Positions 39,475 through 53,500 of a stretch of DNA of 64,000 nucleotides are shown piece by piece. The stretch covers positions 1,583,001 through 1,647,000 of the forward strand of contig OZ037765.1 in the NCBI GenBank assembly GCA_964035545.1, given 5' to 3'. The position numbers and the translations under genes were made by a program. Source of the stretch: Bugula neritina. Lineage: Eukaryota > Bryozoa > Gymnolaemata > Cheilostomatida > Bugulidae. Each line of letters starts with the position of its first letter. The first letter of the stretch is position 1. The notes under the pieces are model-generated. The model was given only the letters and a program-made list of their open reading frames with translations. It was not told where the DNA came from and searched no databases.

Positions 39475-42347
39475 ATGGCAGCATTCAGTTCATCCGAAGT
39501 GAGGCCAAGCCCAGCAAGACCAAGTGGTCTTTCTTATATTGATATTGACGAGGGACTATTTTCAAATAGGAAACACAAAAAGTTTGTTCCTGATAATTGT
39601 AAAGTTCTTCCGTCCATTCAATGTGTTACTCTGTTAATATTTTGCTATGAATGTGAATTTATCCTAAGCTGTCTACCAACTTTTAGTCGACTGTCCGTGG
39701 CATGTAATTCATAATCCACAAACTACAGCATATTTCTAAGTCATTATAAAATCTTGTAACTTTAACTTTTTATTGGTTTTTAGACATGTTCCCATACATT
39801 TGATAATGTGAGTTTCATCATAATTTTGTCTGATTGATTTTATGCTAAGAAAAACATGAGTGAATGTAAAGTTTGGTTCTATGTATAAAGTATTAGTAAC
39901 AGAGGATTTAGCTTGGACTTACCTAAGGTTAAAGGTTAAACTCAAACCACTTTTGGACTGATCCTGATATCATGCAGAGAGTAAACCACAAAAATTCTTT
40001 TAGCACCATCCTCTCTCCCTGAGCAATAACTCTCAATGGCTAATTAGGGATCAGTTATTGTTTTGCAATAAGTGTTTGTTTTTGAAAAATAGAAGAGTAG
40101 CTGATCCAGTAAACATTGAGATCTAAACTTGTTTTACTTCTTTTACAGGAAAAAGAAAATAGCTCTAATAATCAACATTTCTAGATTTACTCGATATGAG
40201 TTACCCAACAGACCGGAATCTGATGAGAAGAGGGACAAGCTCATACAAGTTGCGAGATTTCTTGGTTTCAAAGACATTCGTTTGTCAGAGAACTTGATTG
40301 CTCAGCAAATTATAGAATTATTAACCACAAGTAAGCTGCTTATATTTATTGAATAAAATTTCCTCTTATAATAGTGTAAACTGCCAAATCTTGATTGATA
40401 CTATATATTTAAAAACAAATAGTTTTTAGCAACTGTATATAGACTGGACACCTTAGCTTTGAGATAAAAATATTGTCTATTATTTAACTTGCTTTGGCCA
40501 CTTCAAGGATTTTCTACAAACCTTGTCATAGATGAAATTCTTAATATTTCAATTGGCCTCACTATGAGCATAATTATGACTTGTGTTCAGAATTGATAGG
40601 CAATAACACTTAAGGCTCTATTGCTTAGAGTACAAACTTAAATAATATTAGTAAAAAAAAATTTTAAAGCTAAATTCAATTGTTGAATGCCTGACGTAGA
40701 ACATTATTTTATATGAACTTTTCTACACAATTTCTTTCCTGCTAAACCAAAGTTAAAACTTTTGAATGTTGAAACTTCACTTGCTGAAACTGAAGTTACC
40801 CAACTTGTGACCAACTTGGCCTTCATTGTAGCTTTTCTCATATTTGCCCCAGTTATCTGAATGATTCAATTCCTATTCAACGTAATTAACTTTTGAATAC
40901 AAATATTTTGTCTGTTTAATAAATGCTCAATGTCATGATAAATTTGTAGTTGCATCGGATACGTCATATGACTTGGGTACCCTACTGATATTCTTCCTGA
41001 CATATGGCACTGATAAGAATATCCACGCCACTGACAAGACCATAACTTATAATACTTTGAAGGAGCCGCTCAAACATGCGAATATGAATGGCACATTCAA
41101 ACTCCTCTTCGTTTCTGTAAGTGTGATTCACAGAATATCGCAGGGTCACTTGTAGTTTTGTAAAAACAATTGTTGTAGCTTTAAAATGTTCATTACTCAA
41201 ACTTTATGGGACTCAACCCCAAGTGTGTGTTATTTAGATAAGCTTAATTGGCAAAATATTATGTGGGTAAGAAAATTGATGGCTCTATATTTATTTACTT
41301 ATTTAATTTCTTTTAAATATTATTTACCTACTTTTATTTATTTAATTTTTTTGACTAATCAACTATGCAACAAATGTGCCTAATTATTGCTTATATGAGT
41401 TTAATTCTTCAAGTTATTTTATATTGTAGTTACTATAATATATGCATAGATAGTATAAAACCTTGAAACTAAAGACTATCCAAAGCTAAAATATTTCTTG
41501 TCGAGAAATAGAAGAATTTTTAAAATTTGAAAAGTAGGCATGGTTTTTGTTTCAGGCGTGTCCCCCTCCGCCAGATGTCAGAGTGCCAGAACTTGACTGG
41601 AGGTTAGCTGTCGACAATCTGGTGCCTCGCTTGCGTATTGAATATGACGCTGCTGTGTTTGGATCTCGGAGAAACTATCAAGTTTACGAGGAACTGGATT
41701 TCTTGTTGGCTTATTCTGTATATAAAGGTAACCTTAGTTTAGATATAAAACTATTAGCATTAAATATACCACAGCCCTTCAGTTACTATACATACGACAC
41801 TTGTCACAGCCCTTTAGTTACTACACATACGACACCTGTCACAGCCCTTCAGTTACTATACACGACGACTCACCTGTCACAGTCCTTCAGTTACTACACA
41901 TACGACACCTGTCACAGCCCTTCAGTTACTATGCACGATGACTCACTTGTCATTGTCTTTCAGTTACTACAAATGTCACGCCTGTTCACCCTTCATTTAA
42001 TTTACGTGTTACACAAATCAAATAAAGGAAAAAACAGTTCCGACTCGAGTTAATTACAAAAAAACCGACTTTAATATTTAGGTATCAAGTTTAATACAAA
42101 AGTATCTATACAGATACACATACCATGCAATCTATGTTTTCTTGTTTTAGAATTTAACTTCGTGGATGCTCTTACAACCGTTTTGCTGAGAGATGGGAAG
42201 AAGTTGGATATTTTTACTCTTCTGGCGCGAACACATCGCATGATGAGATACGGTCTCGGCGCCAACCCGGCAACATGTCAAATACAGCAGAGTCTGCCAT
42301 TTCCACGAGTCATATCAACGCTAACTAGTACTTACTATTTCTTTTGA
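39475..42347 (+). CDS. Caspase D: pseudocaspase (Tyr for His, Cys retained, SWR deleted)
   Basis: Exons: 39475-39581 (ATG), 40149-40330, 40950-41116, 41556-41727, 42151-42347 (TGA), giving 274 residues. Exons 3, 4 and 5 have exactly the same lengths as in caspase C (167, 172, 197). KKIALIINIS and DIRLSENLIAQQII mark the p20 fold. The catalytic His motif is FLTYGTDKN, with Tyr115. The segment before the Cys reads FKLLFVS and continues ACPPPPD, so a Cys (154) sits at the correct place but in SACPP rather than QACRG. Exon 5 opens EFNFVDALTTVLLRDGKK and lacks the SWR segment. With no His and no pocket Arg it should not be a protease. It retains LLARTHRMM and TSTYYFF at the C-terminus, so a folded, expressed product is likely. 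The start is chosen by match to exon 1 phase; upstream out-of-frame ATGs exist. Confidence 0.85.
41765..41965. repeat. About 36-bp degenerate tandem repeat
   Basis: CAGCCCTTCAGTTACTACAC plus ATACGACACCTGTCA units, about five copies with variation, lie in intron 4 of caspase D about 40 bp downstream of the exon 4 donor. Confidence 0.88.
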
Positions 42348-42856
42348 TTCATTTTGCTTTGCTCTCTCTGCTTGGTATTTTGTATCAATACTTCTATTAC
42401 CAAATTGAATTTTTTTTTAAAATTCATGTTTTCTGTCACTTAAAATGTCATTGGCGGGCTTGTTGATTACCCAACACAATGTTTTATATCGGGTAAAAAT
42501 AGATTCTCAGTTTAGGAAAACAATGACCTCATAGGTCACTTTCTAAGAACACATTTGCCCTTTTATAATGTGGGAGTTATTTTTGTGGTGCCCCCAACCA
42601 ACCAATTTTATTTTCTGATTCATGTATTTATACCTGAAAAAGATTAATTAAAACTAAAGTTCTTTGATGATATGAAAAGTGCTCAGAAAACGGTTTACAG
42701 TAATTAGTTCTGTTCTATACTGTGCATTCATTTTATTATTCTTTTATATTTAATATATAGAGTCTTGCAATGTTGTAAAATAAAATTGAACAATGTATAA
42801 CTTTAAAAAGTAACTACATAAATTATAGAACACTTCGTAATAAAAAAGAGATTGCG
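42348..42856. other. Convergent 3' ends of caspase D and the TMEM241-like gene
   Basis: AATAAA on the plus strand near 42779 and on the minus strand (TTTATT at 42732-42737) lie within 50 bp of each other. The two 3' UTRs would therefore overlap by several tens of bases if both signals are used (inference). Confidence 0.45.
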
Positions 42857-45800
42857 TCAAACAAGGTGGTTATTTCTCGTGTCCACAGATACCGTCTCTT
42901 TACTTTCGCCAATCTGTATTGCTGGCACGGCAAGACACGCCACAACGCACCTACAGATTCAGAAATAACTAAACATAAACACTTGAGGAAATCTACTAGT
43001 GCTGATGTACAAAGTGCAAATCATGTGCAATAATAATAAATATGGCAGAGTAGTTTATCCAGTATTGCGTCAGTGTTTTAATCTTACTAGGGTGATATTA
43101 GAAAAGACCTCAAGCTAAGATCTTCGAGGAGCTTGAGGTGAAGGAAGTTCATATCTCTATATAAAACTGTTAAGATAAAGTTCTCTAATGTATTTCAACT
43201 ATAGACTACAAACGCACTCACCATATCAAGGTAATCACAGATGTTCGGTCAAATAATACTGGAGAAACCACCGCAGCCAACATCTACATCAAAATAAGCA
43301 GATAAAGTCGTTAATGAAATATTTTATGTAACCAACAGTAAATATAAAACATAATATTGAGCGTTAAATTGTAATTTTTCTTATTCATAACTATAATATA
43401 AACAAAATATATTACTTAAAATACTTGAAAGTTGAAACTAACAAAATTGAGGTCTTCTACCATCTGTTTGTCCTATATTATTAGGAAGTTTTAAATTTAT
43501 CAATTCTTCCGTGAAAATATTAGCATCAAAAACTTAAATTCCATGTTATATGAAAGCAAAGGTGTAAATTGAACACATTAGGTAAAGCTAAACAGCATCC
43601 ATAAAAGAATATAAGCAACACTGTTTAGAGTGGCTAATATTAAGTTATATGGAAATGTGAGAGAAGGAATGTAGACATGTTCATCAGACACCTACCCTTG
43701 ACAAAGCTGTATAACCTGTTATGTTGGTTTTAGAAGAACCATTGGATTCACTGGTTACGTTTTTCAAGTCGTTATTAATAAGTTTAACGTACAGAGCACT
43801 GGTGAATGCACTGAACACTCCACTACAACACAACATTGCATTCTTCGATAAATTATAAAATATTTTTAATGTATAGCAGTTGGTCAAACTTGTCAAAAAT
43901 AATATATTCTCATCCAATACTAGATTCACCGAGATATAGCATATTTGAAAAGTAGCCATAAAAAGCTAAAATAATATTCTTTCATTGCATTCAATTCTAC
44001 ATGAAATGAAATGCAAGCCAATGAAACTATTTAAAAGCATTTTTGAGGCGCCGGCACAAAATATTTGGTTGGACAATAGTTTTATCACAAAACAAAAAAA
44101 ATTAAACAGATAGAGGTTTTAAATCGTCTTCATGATTTTTTGTTTAGAAATTGGGTTAAAAATTCCTCGAGATTTTAAAATTCTCTTAAATCAAAACTAC
44201 TCTAAGGTCAAGAACAAACATGGCACTCATCAGCTGAACATCTTCTTTAATCCGTTCACACACCAGACTCACCTGAGAATAACGCCAACATAGAACTTGG
44301 AGAAGTATAGGTTAGGGTAAGTCTGAACTGCCTGTAAGTCACCTGCACAATGAACAGGAGACACATGAGATTGTACTGTATCGATACTGTAACTTATACA
44401 TAGATCTAACGTATAAAGGTATTATCATATAGATAGAATATTGCGACACAGTGCAGGGTTAACTTACCAAAGAAAAATGTACAAGGAGCTAAAGAGAGGA
44501 ACCTACAAAGAAATGTTTAAAATGGAAACACCGACATAGCTATTACCTCACACTAAACAAAAACAGGGAAGAAATAATTGAAATGGTAAATAAATAAATA
44601 GAGAACTACCATATTAACAAACTACAAGATGTTAACTCACCCAAATAAATTATTTACAATGACAATCCCCTCGTGATCCAACGTATCTTCTTCATTGATG
44701 TATTCAAATACAGCGCAAAAACCTGTTAATGGTAAACAATCAAACAGAATCAACACACAAATCTTAGGCTGAAATAAATTCATCATAATAATGAATATAT
44801 TTAATACTTGTCTACATATATTTAATACTAGTCACATGTATTCAAATCGATTCAAACTTCCACTCACCTGATGATACGAGATGAATGACAACCCAGAAAT
44901 ATGAAATTGGACTCAAAACTGACTACAAGTCAAAAAATACAGAAATTTGAAGTAATTGGAAAATATTTTTGACCGATAGATAGTACAGTGAGTAGTGCGT
45001 GATGCAATACACAACGCTTTCGACATTGTGGCAACAATTGTAGAGTACGAACAGTATTGGATCGTCTATTTTAATAAATGCAAAAACAGGAATTGCAAAT
45101 ACAGTAGTTGTTTTACCCTGATTAATAGTATACACAAGAGAAGACAACTCTAAGACAACATTCTAATGCTGGGACTTACTTGCTCATTATACCAGATAAA
45201 AGCACACGCTGTTAATAGCACCATTTGAGAGAGTATAGTCTGATTTCTCGGTTTCTACAAGGAAATTGAAACAGGAAGCTGAATAAAATAAGCATTCTAA
45301 ATAACGGCCACTGAACAACTCTAGTACTTGATTTTACACATTGATAACTTACTCCTAGTTTTGTGGCATTTGATTCTTATGTCTTCATTTACGAAACCAG
45401 CCGCACACTGTACAATATATTTAAATATATTTAAAACAAAAGAAGAACTGTTAGAGATCTACTAAATTCTAGTTGAGCTGTCTACTGAGGATATAAAGCA
45501 TAGCCACACTTTCTTATCTTTAAAAGTAGATGTTTGTCAAATTTCTGATTGGATAAATGAACTGATGACCAACAAGTTTCCTTTTCAGTCGCTGCCGACT
45601 AGACGCAGCTTGTAAACAACTTTAAGGAGTCGAGATTTCAGATTGAAAACCGGACATAAGATGAGATTCTTACCTCCTCCAAAAGAAACAGTTTGAGTAT
45701 CGTCACGGCAACAAGAGATAAATTCTGTAGACCAAGAAATACTGGGACAGGCTAAAACACAGGGTTGGGGTCACAGAGTCAATAAAATGAAATCAATATT

Positions 45801-48027
45801 TCAGTGCAGGAGCACACAACTACAGTATGTGCAACTAAATTAGACAAAGGGAGACACAACTGCAGAATATAAGTGATTTAAATCTGTCACTAAATTTTGT
45901 CTACCACTCTTTCTATATGCAAGTCAAGGTTATTCAGAAAGCACACAACTCCTGCTAACCTTTGCTGATAATAATGTCTATACTCACCAATTTAGACAAG
46001 GCTTTACTTCCAGCATATATGGAGCACACAAAGAATATGACTTCAGATAAATAATGCAAATTAAAGCATCTGCAAATATAATAATTGTTATAATATGTTA
46101 TCATATGTTATATTATTGCGACGATTCATTTACACTGAATTATATCCTAGCCTTTGTTGTTTTTATATAAGTTTGACATGACATTGTATAATATTGTATG
46201 ACATTGCATTAAGGGGGGAGGGGGGTATAGAAGTCCCACCTTTTGATCTTTATTATAACATTCTGTCTTCTAAGAATACAGGCTAAAACCAGGAGACTGA
46301 CAAGACACTGCCATCTAAACATACGATAATATAACACAGTAATATGTAATATATAACACAGTAATATATAACACAGTAATATATAACATATAACCCAGTA
46401 ATACATAATATATCACACAGTAATATATAATATATCACACAGTAATATATAATATATAACACAGTAATATATAGTATATTACACAGTAATATATAATATA
46501 TAACACAGTAATATATAATATATAACACAGTAATATATAACACAGTGATATATAACACAGTAATATATAACATATAACGCAGTAATATATAATATATCAC
46601 GCAGTAATATATAATATATCACACAGTAATATATAATATATAACATAATAATATATAACATATCACACAGTAATATATAATATATCACACAGTAATATAT
46701 AACATATCACACAGTAATATATAACATATCACACAGTAATATATAACATATAACACAGTAATATATAGCATATAACACAGTAATATATAACATATAACAT
46801 AGTAATATATAACATATAACGCAGTAATATATAATATATCACACAGTAATATATAATATATAACGCAGTAATATATAATATATAACGCAGTAATATATAA
46901 TATATCACACAGTAATATATAACATATCACACAGTAATATATAATATATAACACAGTAATATGTAATATATAACACAGTAATATGTAATATATAACACAG
47001 TAATATATAACATATAACATAGTAATATATAACATATCACACAGTAATACATAACATATAACGCAGTAATATATTACATATAACACAGTAATATATAATA
47101 TATAACGCAGTAATATATAATATATAACACAGTAATTTATAATATATAACGCAGTAATATATAATATATAACACAGTAATATAGTACATATAACAGATAT
47201 AATTCAACGCTATATCACATGCAAAACATATACATAGTTTGAAATATAAATAAGTTCAGAAAGTTTACATAAGGCTTGCAACAATTGAAGCAGTTTAAAA
47301 GAAATATAAAATAATGTTAGAATAAAAAGATACAAACCCTTGGAATATGGTGGGGAAGGTAAACTTCAACACAGACAAAACATACTAAAAGAGAAAGAAT
47401 TTAATTTAATCAGTTGATTGCTACAATTAACAATCAACAATTGAAATAATTTTGCAACAATCATTTAAAAACCGACAACCTATACTTAATGCATTACTGT
47501 ATGTAAATCATTATGTTATCAATCTGCATCATTGTTTATTGCAATACTTCATTAAATAATAAAAATATTTCTTAGAAATTATTGGAGAAAAAAAGTTGTT
47601 TTTCTATTGTAGCTTATCCTTTTAACCCAAAATTAGGCAAAAATATTTGCTGAATGGATAACTAAGATTAAGTATTGCAACAAAATGTTCATGAAAATAT
47701 CATGAGTTGATACTGGAATGTAACCACACAATACACCATATCCACATGCAGTTAACTTATAATGCTGTAAAACATATTTGTATCAAAAAACGTTTAATTC
47801 TTAAAACAATGCAATGAAATTAAATCAAAACAAATCACCTGTAATATATCAGCAAGAGGCTTCAAGGAAAATTATGAAATAGTCAAGAAATTAAAAGATG
47901 AGCCAATTTAAGTTTCTAATGAAAAAAAATAAAAAACCAAATAGTATATAAAAGTGCATACCTTATTAACAAACAATGACAATATGCTAGAGAGTGTAAA
48001 AAGTACCCCAACCATCAAAGGGGACAT
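42857..48027 (-). CDS. TMEM241: TMEM241-like nucleotide-sugar transporter family protein
   Basis: A multi-pass protein of the drug/metabolite (SLC35-type) superfamily; TMEM241 is reported as a Golgi nucleotide-sugar transporter. Thirteen exons join in phase: 47962-48027 (ATG), 47338-47384, 46240-46314, 45988-46069, 45674-45751, 45180-45254, 44868-44922, 44641-44722, 44468-44502, 44273-44342, 43696-43822, 43222-43283, 42857-42950 (TGA), giving 315 residues against about 296 in human. Diagnostic segments in order: NKYVLSVLKFTFPTIFQGWQ near residue 21, IYAGSKALSKLPVPVFL near 82-98, SPISYFWVVIHLVSSGFCA near 144-162, FFFGDLQAVQTYPNLYFSKF near 196-215, SRMLAAVVSPVLFDRTSVIT near 263. An Asn/Ser-rich insert (NVTSESNGSSKTN) enlarges one loop. 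The start lies in the second exon of the transcript because an acceptor at about 48049 precedes it. Intron 2 carries a large 22-bp satellite directly against the exon 3 acceptor. Confidence 0.85.
46324..47200. repeat. 22-bp AT-rich satellite, about 40 copies
   Basis: ATAACACAGTAATATATAAT-type units fill 880 bp of intron 2 of the TMEM241-like gene and begin only about 9 bp from the exon 3 3' splice site. The satellite therefore supplies the branch-point and pyrimidine-tract region. Three reverse-strand open frames reading YYCVIYYILL are artefacts. Confidence 0.95.
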
Positions 48028-50583
48028 GGGGTTGGCATAGAGGATTCTGTAGTTTTCTAGTGACTACAATAAAATAGTAAATTAAATGCCTTTCAAGACA
48101 CGGATTGTTATGCACAGTTATCTTATATTATCTGTACAGCTTTAAACAAAACTTACAAATATATAAGGTATAAATGTGTGTATGATATAAATTAGAGCTA
48201 ATACTTTAGCTTATGGTAAAGATCCTAAAAGAGAGGGAGGTGCTGTGTTTTGGTTAAATTTAAAAGTCAGATGCTTTTGCGGCATCATCAAAAATACGCA
48301 ACACTCTATTCTTAGATAAAAGTTAAGCTAAAACATACCTACACCCTGTAGCACCGTGATTATTACACAATGCAAGAGTTGAAGAAAATTATAACTATAT
48401 CTTCATAGTTTACAACTTTGATTATTCCATCAAATAGTTTTATCTTTATTGTGTCATATTTCATTATAAAACTGAACTAAAATTATTTAACTGGAAAATT
48501 AGGCTATTATTATTAGATTTTTAAACCAATCTAAAGAGCAATTTTAGTATAACCCTAATTGTAAAAGTTGCTATAAATATAAGCCATAAGATTAAGTACA
48601 ACACAAATCATTTATTTGATAGCATTTACTTGTATTAACTGCTAATAAATGATTTACTTTTAGTTTTATATTACAACACAAAAAATATCAATTTTATAAA
48701 TAATATAAGTATAAATAAATATATAAAGTTTAAATATATTTGCAAAATCATTATGATTATAACTATCATTATGACTACAATTAATAAATTGATATTTTAT
48801 TAATTATTATTAAGCTACTGCTAGTACTACTACCACTACCACTACTAGTATCACTATCAACAATTATACAAACATGTTCACATATTTATTATTGTAATAC
48901 TAATATTAATAATATTATTAATATTATCTCTGATTTACTCATTTAGGATTATTCATATTAATTTCTAATTAATTTAAAATTAAACAATCACAATCACAAT
49001 GATTCAACAATGATGATCACGATAACTATCACTATGACTGATAAGTATAAGTATTACCTCTAATATTTGTAATAAAAACTTAATTACATCAATTACTTGT
49101 AATGATAAGCATTATTACTATTATTAAAGTTTATAAGCAATAACTTAACATTGAAAGATTTATAATTTTATTAAATTTAATGATCAACGCTTCTACAAAC
49201 TAATAAAGTGAAAATGATTATCCATTTCAGTGCTACAATGCAAATGAATATCCTTGACCTAACCTAATATTTGCAACTATAAATCTAATCGTTTGAAAAT
49301 GCAGTTAGAGTTGTCCTATCAAAAACAAAAATTGAAACAAAATCACAACTAGAAACGTCAGCTATTAGAGAAAATAACTCGTGTGAAACAATAAACTCGT
49401 TTTGTTATAATAAAGTGAGTTATTTGAATGCATGCAATATTAAGTTTTAGTGCTTAAAGAAAAACACCCTGTTTAATTTTAGAATAAATGAAGTTGTGAG
49501 TGATTTGATTTACAGACATACCTGTTAACTCCCAACCCACATGGAGGAAAATGATATAGATTAACCTGATTTTGCAGGTCAACTTTCCAGACTTGTAGAA
49601 GTTGCAACAGACATCTCTGAACGCAGTTGCAGCTCACACAGAGTTAATCCGACACATGGAGTTTAGTAAACATAATAACCACAATATCAGGTTTAGAAAG
49701 TGCAAGACAAAAAACTTCTACCTGTGATTAACAAAATAACTTCTTACTCAGTCCAAACCCCATGTTTCTCATATCCTTAATGGGTGAAAAGTAAACTGAA
49801 CAAATTTTTTCAACAGAATTGTTAGGCATTTCACGAATATTTAGAATTTTATACAAATTGCTGTTAAATCCTAAACTGATTGTTGCACATGGTCCGTCAG
49901 TTTTAGCCACTAGCATAAATTAATGAACTAAAAATATCACTCAAAAACTTAAAACAAATGTGCAATCCTTAGAATTATTGTTATGCTCCAAACAAGGCTT
50001 ACAAATTAATTAAAATAACTAGATTTCATCTGTCTATATTGTCTATTATATTTCAAAATATAAACAAATGCCATCAATATAAATACTACTACTAGTACTA
50101 GCTAATTTCATTACATCTTTGAGAGGACTAAGTTTGTAACTAGACAATATAAAAACACTGGAGGATATAAAACGGCACCCACACACGCGAGTTGGTTTAA
50201 AACACAGGCTAAAGTACAAGGACACGGGACAGTCTGTATTGCGTAGCTACTAATCATAAGCAAACATAATAAATAAAGACATATGAATAAATTAATCTGA
50301 ATTATCCGCACAATTCTAAATTATTTAGTGTCAAAACAACAGGTAGGCAGAAAATTACAATAATAAAGGTAATTGTTTAAAGCAATGTTTTATAATATAT
50401 TTTTAAAACTTGGTAAATTTTACCATAAAGAACATTTGGCAGGAAGATCTTCAAATAAAAAAGGTAATAAGTATAAACCCAGAAAAATCTGGTGATGATA
50501 GAAGTTTCTATTCCGTGATGTAAGTTACCATATAACAACTAGATCTTCACAATAGTCACCATACAGCAAGCTGGCACCGGACT
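48028..50583. other. Intergenic between CEP95-like and TMEM241-like genes
   Basis: Both neighbours are on the minus strand, so this holds the 3' UTR of the CEP95-like gene and the promoter and first exon of the TMEM241-like gene. AT-rich DNA; about 48820-49130 is cryptic TAT/ACT simple sequence. A 62-codon open frame at 49728-49916 (minus) has no splice or homology support. Confidence 0.4.
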
Positions 50584-53500
50584 TCATATGCCGGTTTGAT
50601 AGCGCACCATGTTCAACTGCTGGACTACCTTCTCGGCATCCAACTGGCGGAAGTAGTAGTCATCTTCGTCACGCCTCAGTTGCTCCTGGAAATCCTTGAT
50701 GTCTTTCTCCATTTTCTTTCGCAGCTCCATCTTCATTTTATCCAATACCTGAATCCATTAAACCAAATGAATTCAACTGTTTGAGAAAAAACTGAGACTT
50801 GGATGTAAAACACAAATAAATGAAAATTAGAAATAAAAGCAACACACGAAGTATAATACATACTAAACTGTTACAGACTCTACAGTTTCAGCACAAGACA
50901 AACTCTCACCTTGGCTTGCGCCGCGTCCCTCACTTCCACATTCCTACGCTCCTGGGCCACGTTCTCGGCCAAGATGTTGAACTGGTCCTTGTAGAAATTC
51001 TCGAGAGATGCGACGTCCAGCTGCTGTCGATGAGCTCGTTTCTCGCGCTGCTCTCTGGTGTAGTTGCGTAGAGTCTGCATTCTCTCCTTCTGCACTCTCA
51101 GTCCCTCCGCAAACAGTCTCTTGAACAGCTAGACAAACAGATTCATTGCTACATGTCTTCTGTCTGCATATGGTAATATAAATCTTAGAGTTTACTCAAT
51201 TACTGTGCTCAACAGACAAGTTCTAGAGAGAAGATAACTCTACGGATGCATTATGTACAACAGGCTTGCTGTCTATACACCTTGCAGGATGTATTTTATT
51301 GGATAAAAACTACTGGTTAGTAACAACCAGTCTAAGGCTTTTGATTTATGGAAGGGTCAGAAGGCAGAAGATATTTAAGTTCTATTGACAAAGATTATAC
51401 TCGAAAGCTAAAATCATGCTCAAAAATACCATTTTGTAAAATTCGGTAAAAGACACAAAATTTCAATGCTTGGGGAATATTTATTTTATAAGTTGCTCAG
51501 TTACTTCAAAAAGCAGCACAAAGTTCATCATATGAAAGCCTACAAAGCACGAACCAGTGACTTAACTATTATACCTGTAGACTGAGAACCATATTGATAG
51601 ACTAGGAGTGTAACGCACCTGCTCTTCCTTAGTCTTGTTTTTCAGCATACTGGATTTCATTCTAACGGCGTAGTCGTCGTAATACTTCTTCACCCTAGCT
51701 GACTGCACTCTCACGTCCCTCTCCCTCCTCCTGTTCTCTATCTCCGCATTCTCCTTGTCTCTCATCTGTTTCACTCTCTTCGTGTGGTCCAGCTCTTTCT
51801 GCATGATCTTCATCAGTAGACTCTGTCTCTTCTCCGCATCCTCTATCTGCAGAATACACTTACTGTCTAAATATCAATCTGCAGAATACACTCTCTGTCT
51901 AAATATCTATCTGCAGAATACACTCACTGTCTAAATACCTATCTGCAGAATACACTCACTGTCTGAATATCTCTCTGCAGAATACACTCACTGTCTAAAT
52001 ACCTATCTGCAGAATACACTCACTGTCTAATTGTCTATCTGCAGAATACACTCACTGTCTAAATATCAATCTGCAGAATACACTCACTGTCTGAATATCT
52101 CTCTGCAGAATACACTCACTGTCTAAATATCTATCTGCAGAATACACTCACTGTCTAACAATCTGCAAACCCTACTCTAATGGTCAATCGATATATCAAC
52201 TATTTACATAGGAGAAATAGATGCAGTAAGAGCTGCCAGCGTATACTCACAGTAGCCTGCGCCTTGTTACTCTTCCGCTTGTCCTCCTCAAGTGCCTTGT
52301 TAACCGCTGCCGTCTGCTGCCGATGGTTCTTCCACATCTTCTGTATCGTCTCAGGAGCCAGGTACAGGTGAGGGAATTCCTCCATCAGGTTGGGCAAGAA
52401 ATTGTCGTCTGCCGGATCCACTAAAAACATTTTCATAGTCTAACTAGTCGACATAGTCAACTAGATGAAGAAAGCTGCTACTTCATGCCTTCTAGAATAT
52501 CCTGATCAGTTGCTGTGTGCTGTGGAACAATTTGATTGGTTGACCAATCATATTGCACGCTTGTGTTAAGTCATTCTAGCCAAAGTTCATCAGATAAAAC
52601 AAGACTCCAAATGAATAGGAAGTATATTATAAGTATATTATAAGATATTACAAAGAGGGAAATAAGAGAGTAGAATATATTACACTGAATCTTACAAGGT
52701 TTGTCTGTAGCAACGTCCTCAGTGATTGCATCTTTGTTTTGGGAGGAACATTTCTTTTTCTTAATTTTTCTCGTCTTTGGTAACAAAAACCCTGAATACA
52801 CAAAACTCCTTCCATTAAGTAAACAAGACTGATGGAGCTTAGACTGTGCCAAATTCATACAAAGTAGAAGAGTACAATTAATTCACAATATTCGACTGTA
52901 ATACATGATTAGGAAATTCATGCAAACATCTAACGTCTTAGGGACGCGTCTTACACCCCCCACCTTTAGGAGCGGTGACAGGTCTAGACCTGACAGGCTT
53001 ATCCCCGTAAGCTTCAGAGAGACGGAGGACGCTGGCGGTGAACTCCTTGTCTTGCCTCTTGGCCGTATCCTTCTCCTCCTCAAGCTGCTCCCGGTGGGCC
53101 TCCACCATGTCAGTCAGATCATCCTTGTACTGCTTAGCCAGCAGCTGTAACAGAACAGTGGTGTACTCTAACATAGCTATACGTGCATAGCTACAGCTCA
53201 CATTGCCTTGCAGTTAGAGTACTAAACTGTCAACACAGTTTATTTCCTTTCATTAGAAGAATTGCAAAGAGACTCTTTCTTCTACCAGAGATGCTTTGCT
53301 GCAGACCAATATCTTAAATCTCGTAACAGTCTGTCTGTTTTGGGATACAATCACTTCAGCTACCAGAGCAGTTGCACACAGATATATATCTTGTAATAAG
53401 TGAAGAGGTCAATGTGACTCATCAACTGAGAGGTCAGCTAGCTTTGATCTCTCCACTTACCTTCTGCTGCACTCGATCTCTCCACTTCTCTTCGTCTAGA

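Noticed and set aside
45359-45412. Candidate extra TMEM241 exon between exons 5 and 6
   Set aside because: It has splice-like ends and a short open frame, but inclusion breaks phase with exon 6, whereas exons 5 and 6 join directly in phase and match the family's LEE-KPRNQT region.
46209-47086. Long reverse open frames rich in YYCVIYYILL
   Set aside because: Produced by the 22-bp AT-rich satellite in the TMEM241-like intron.
49728-49916. 62-codon minus-strand open frame upstream of the TMEM241-like gene
   Set aside because: No recognisable domain, no supporting splice sites and ordinary AT-rich composition.
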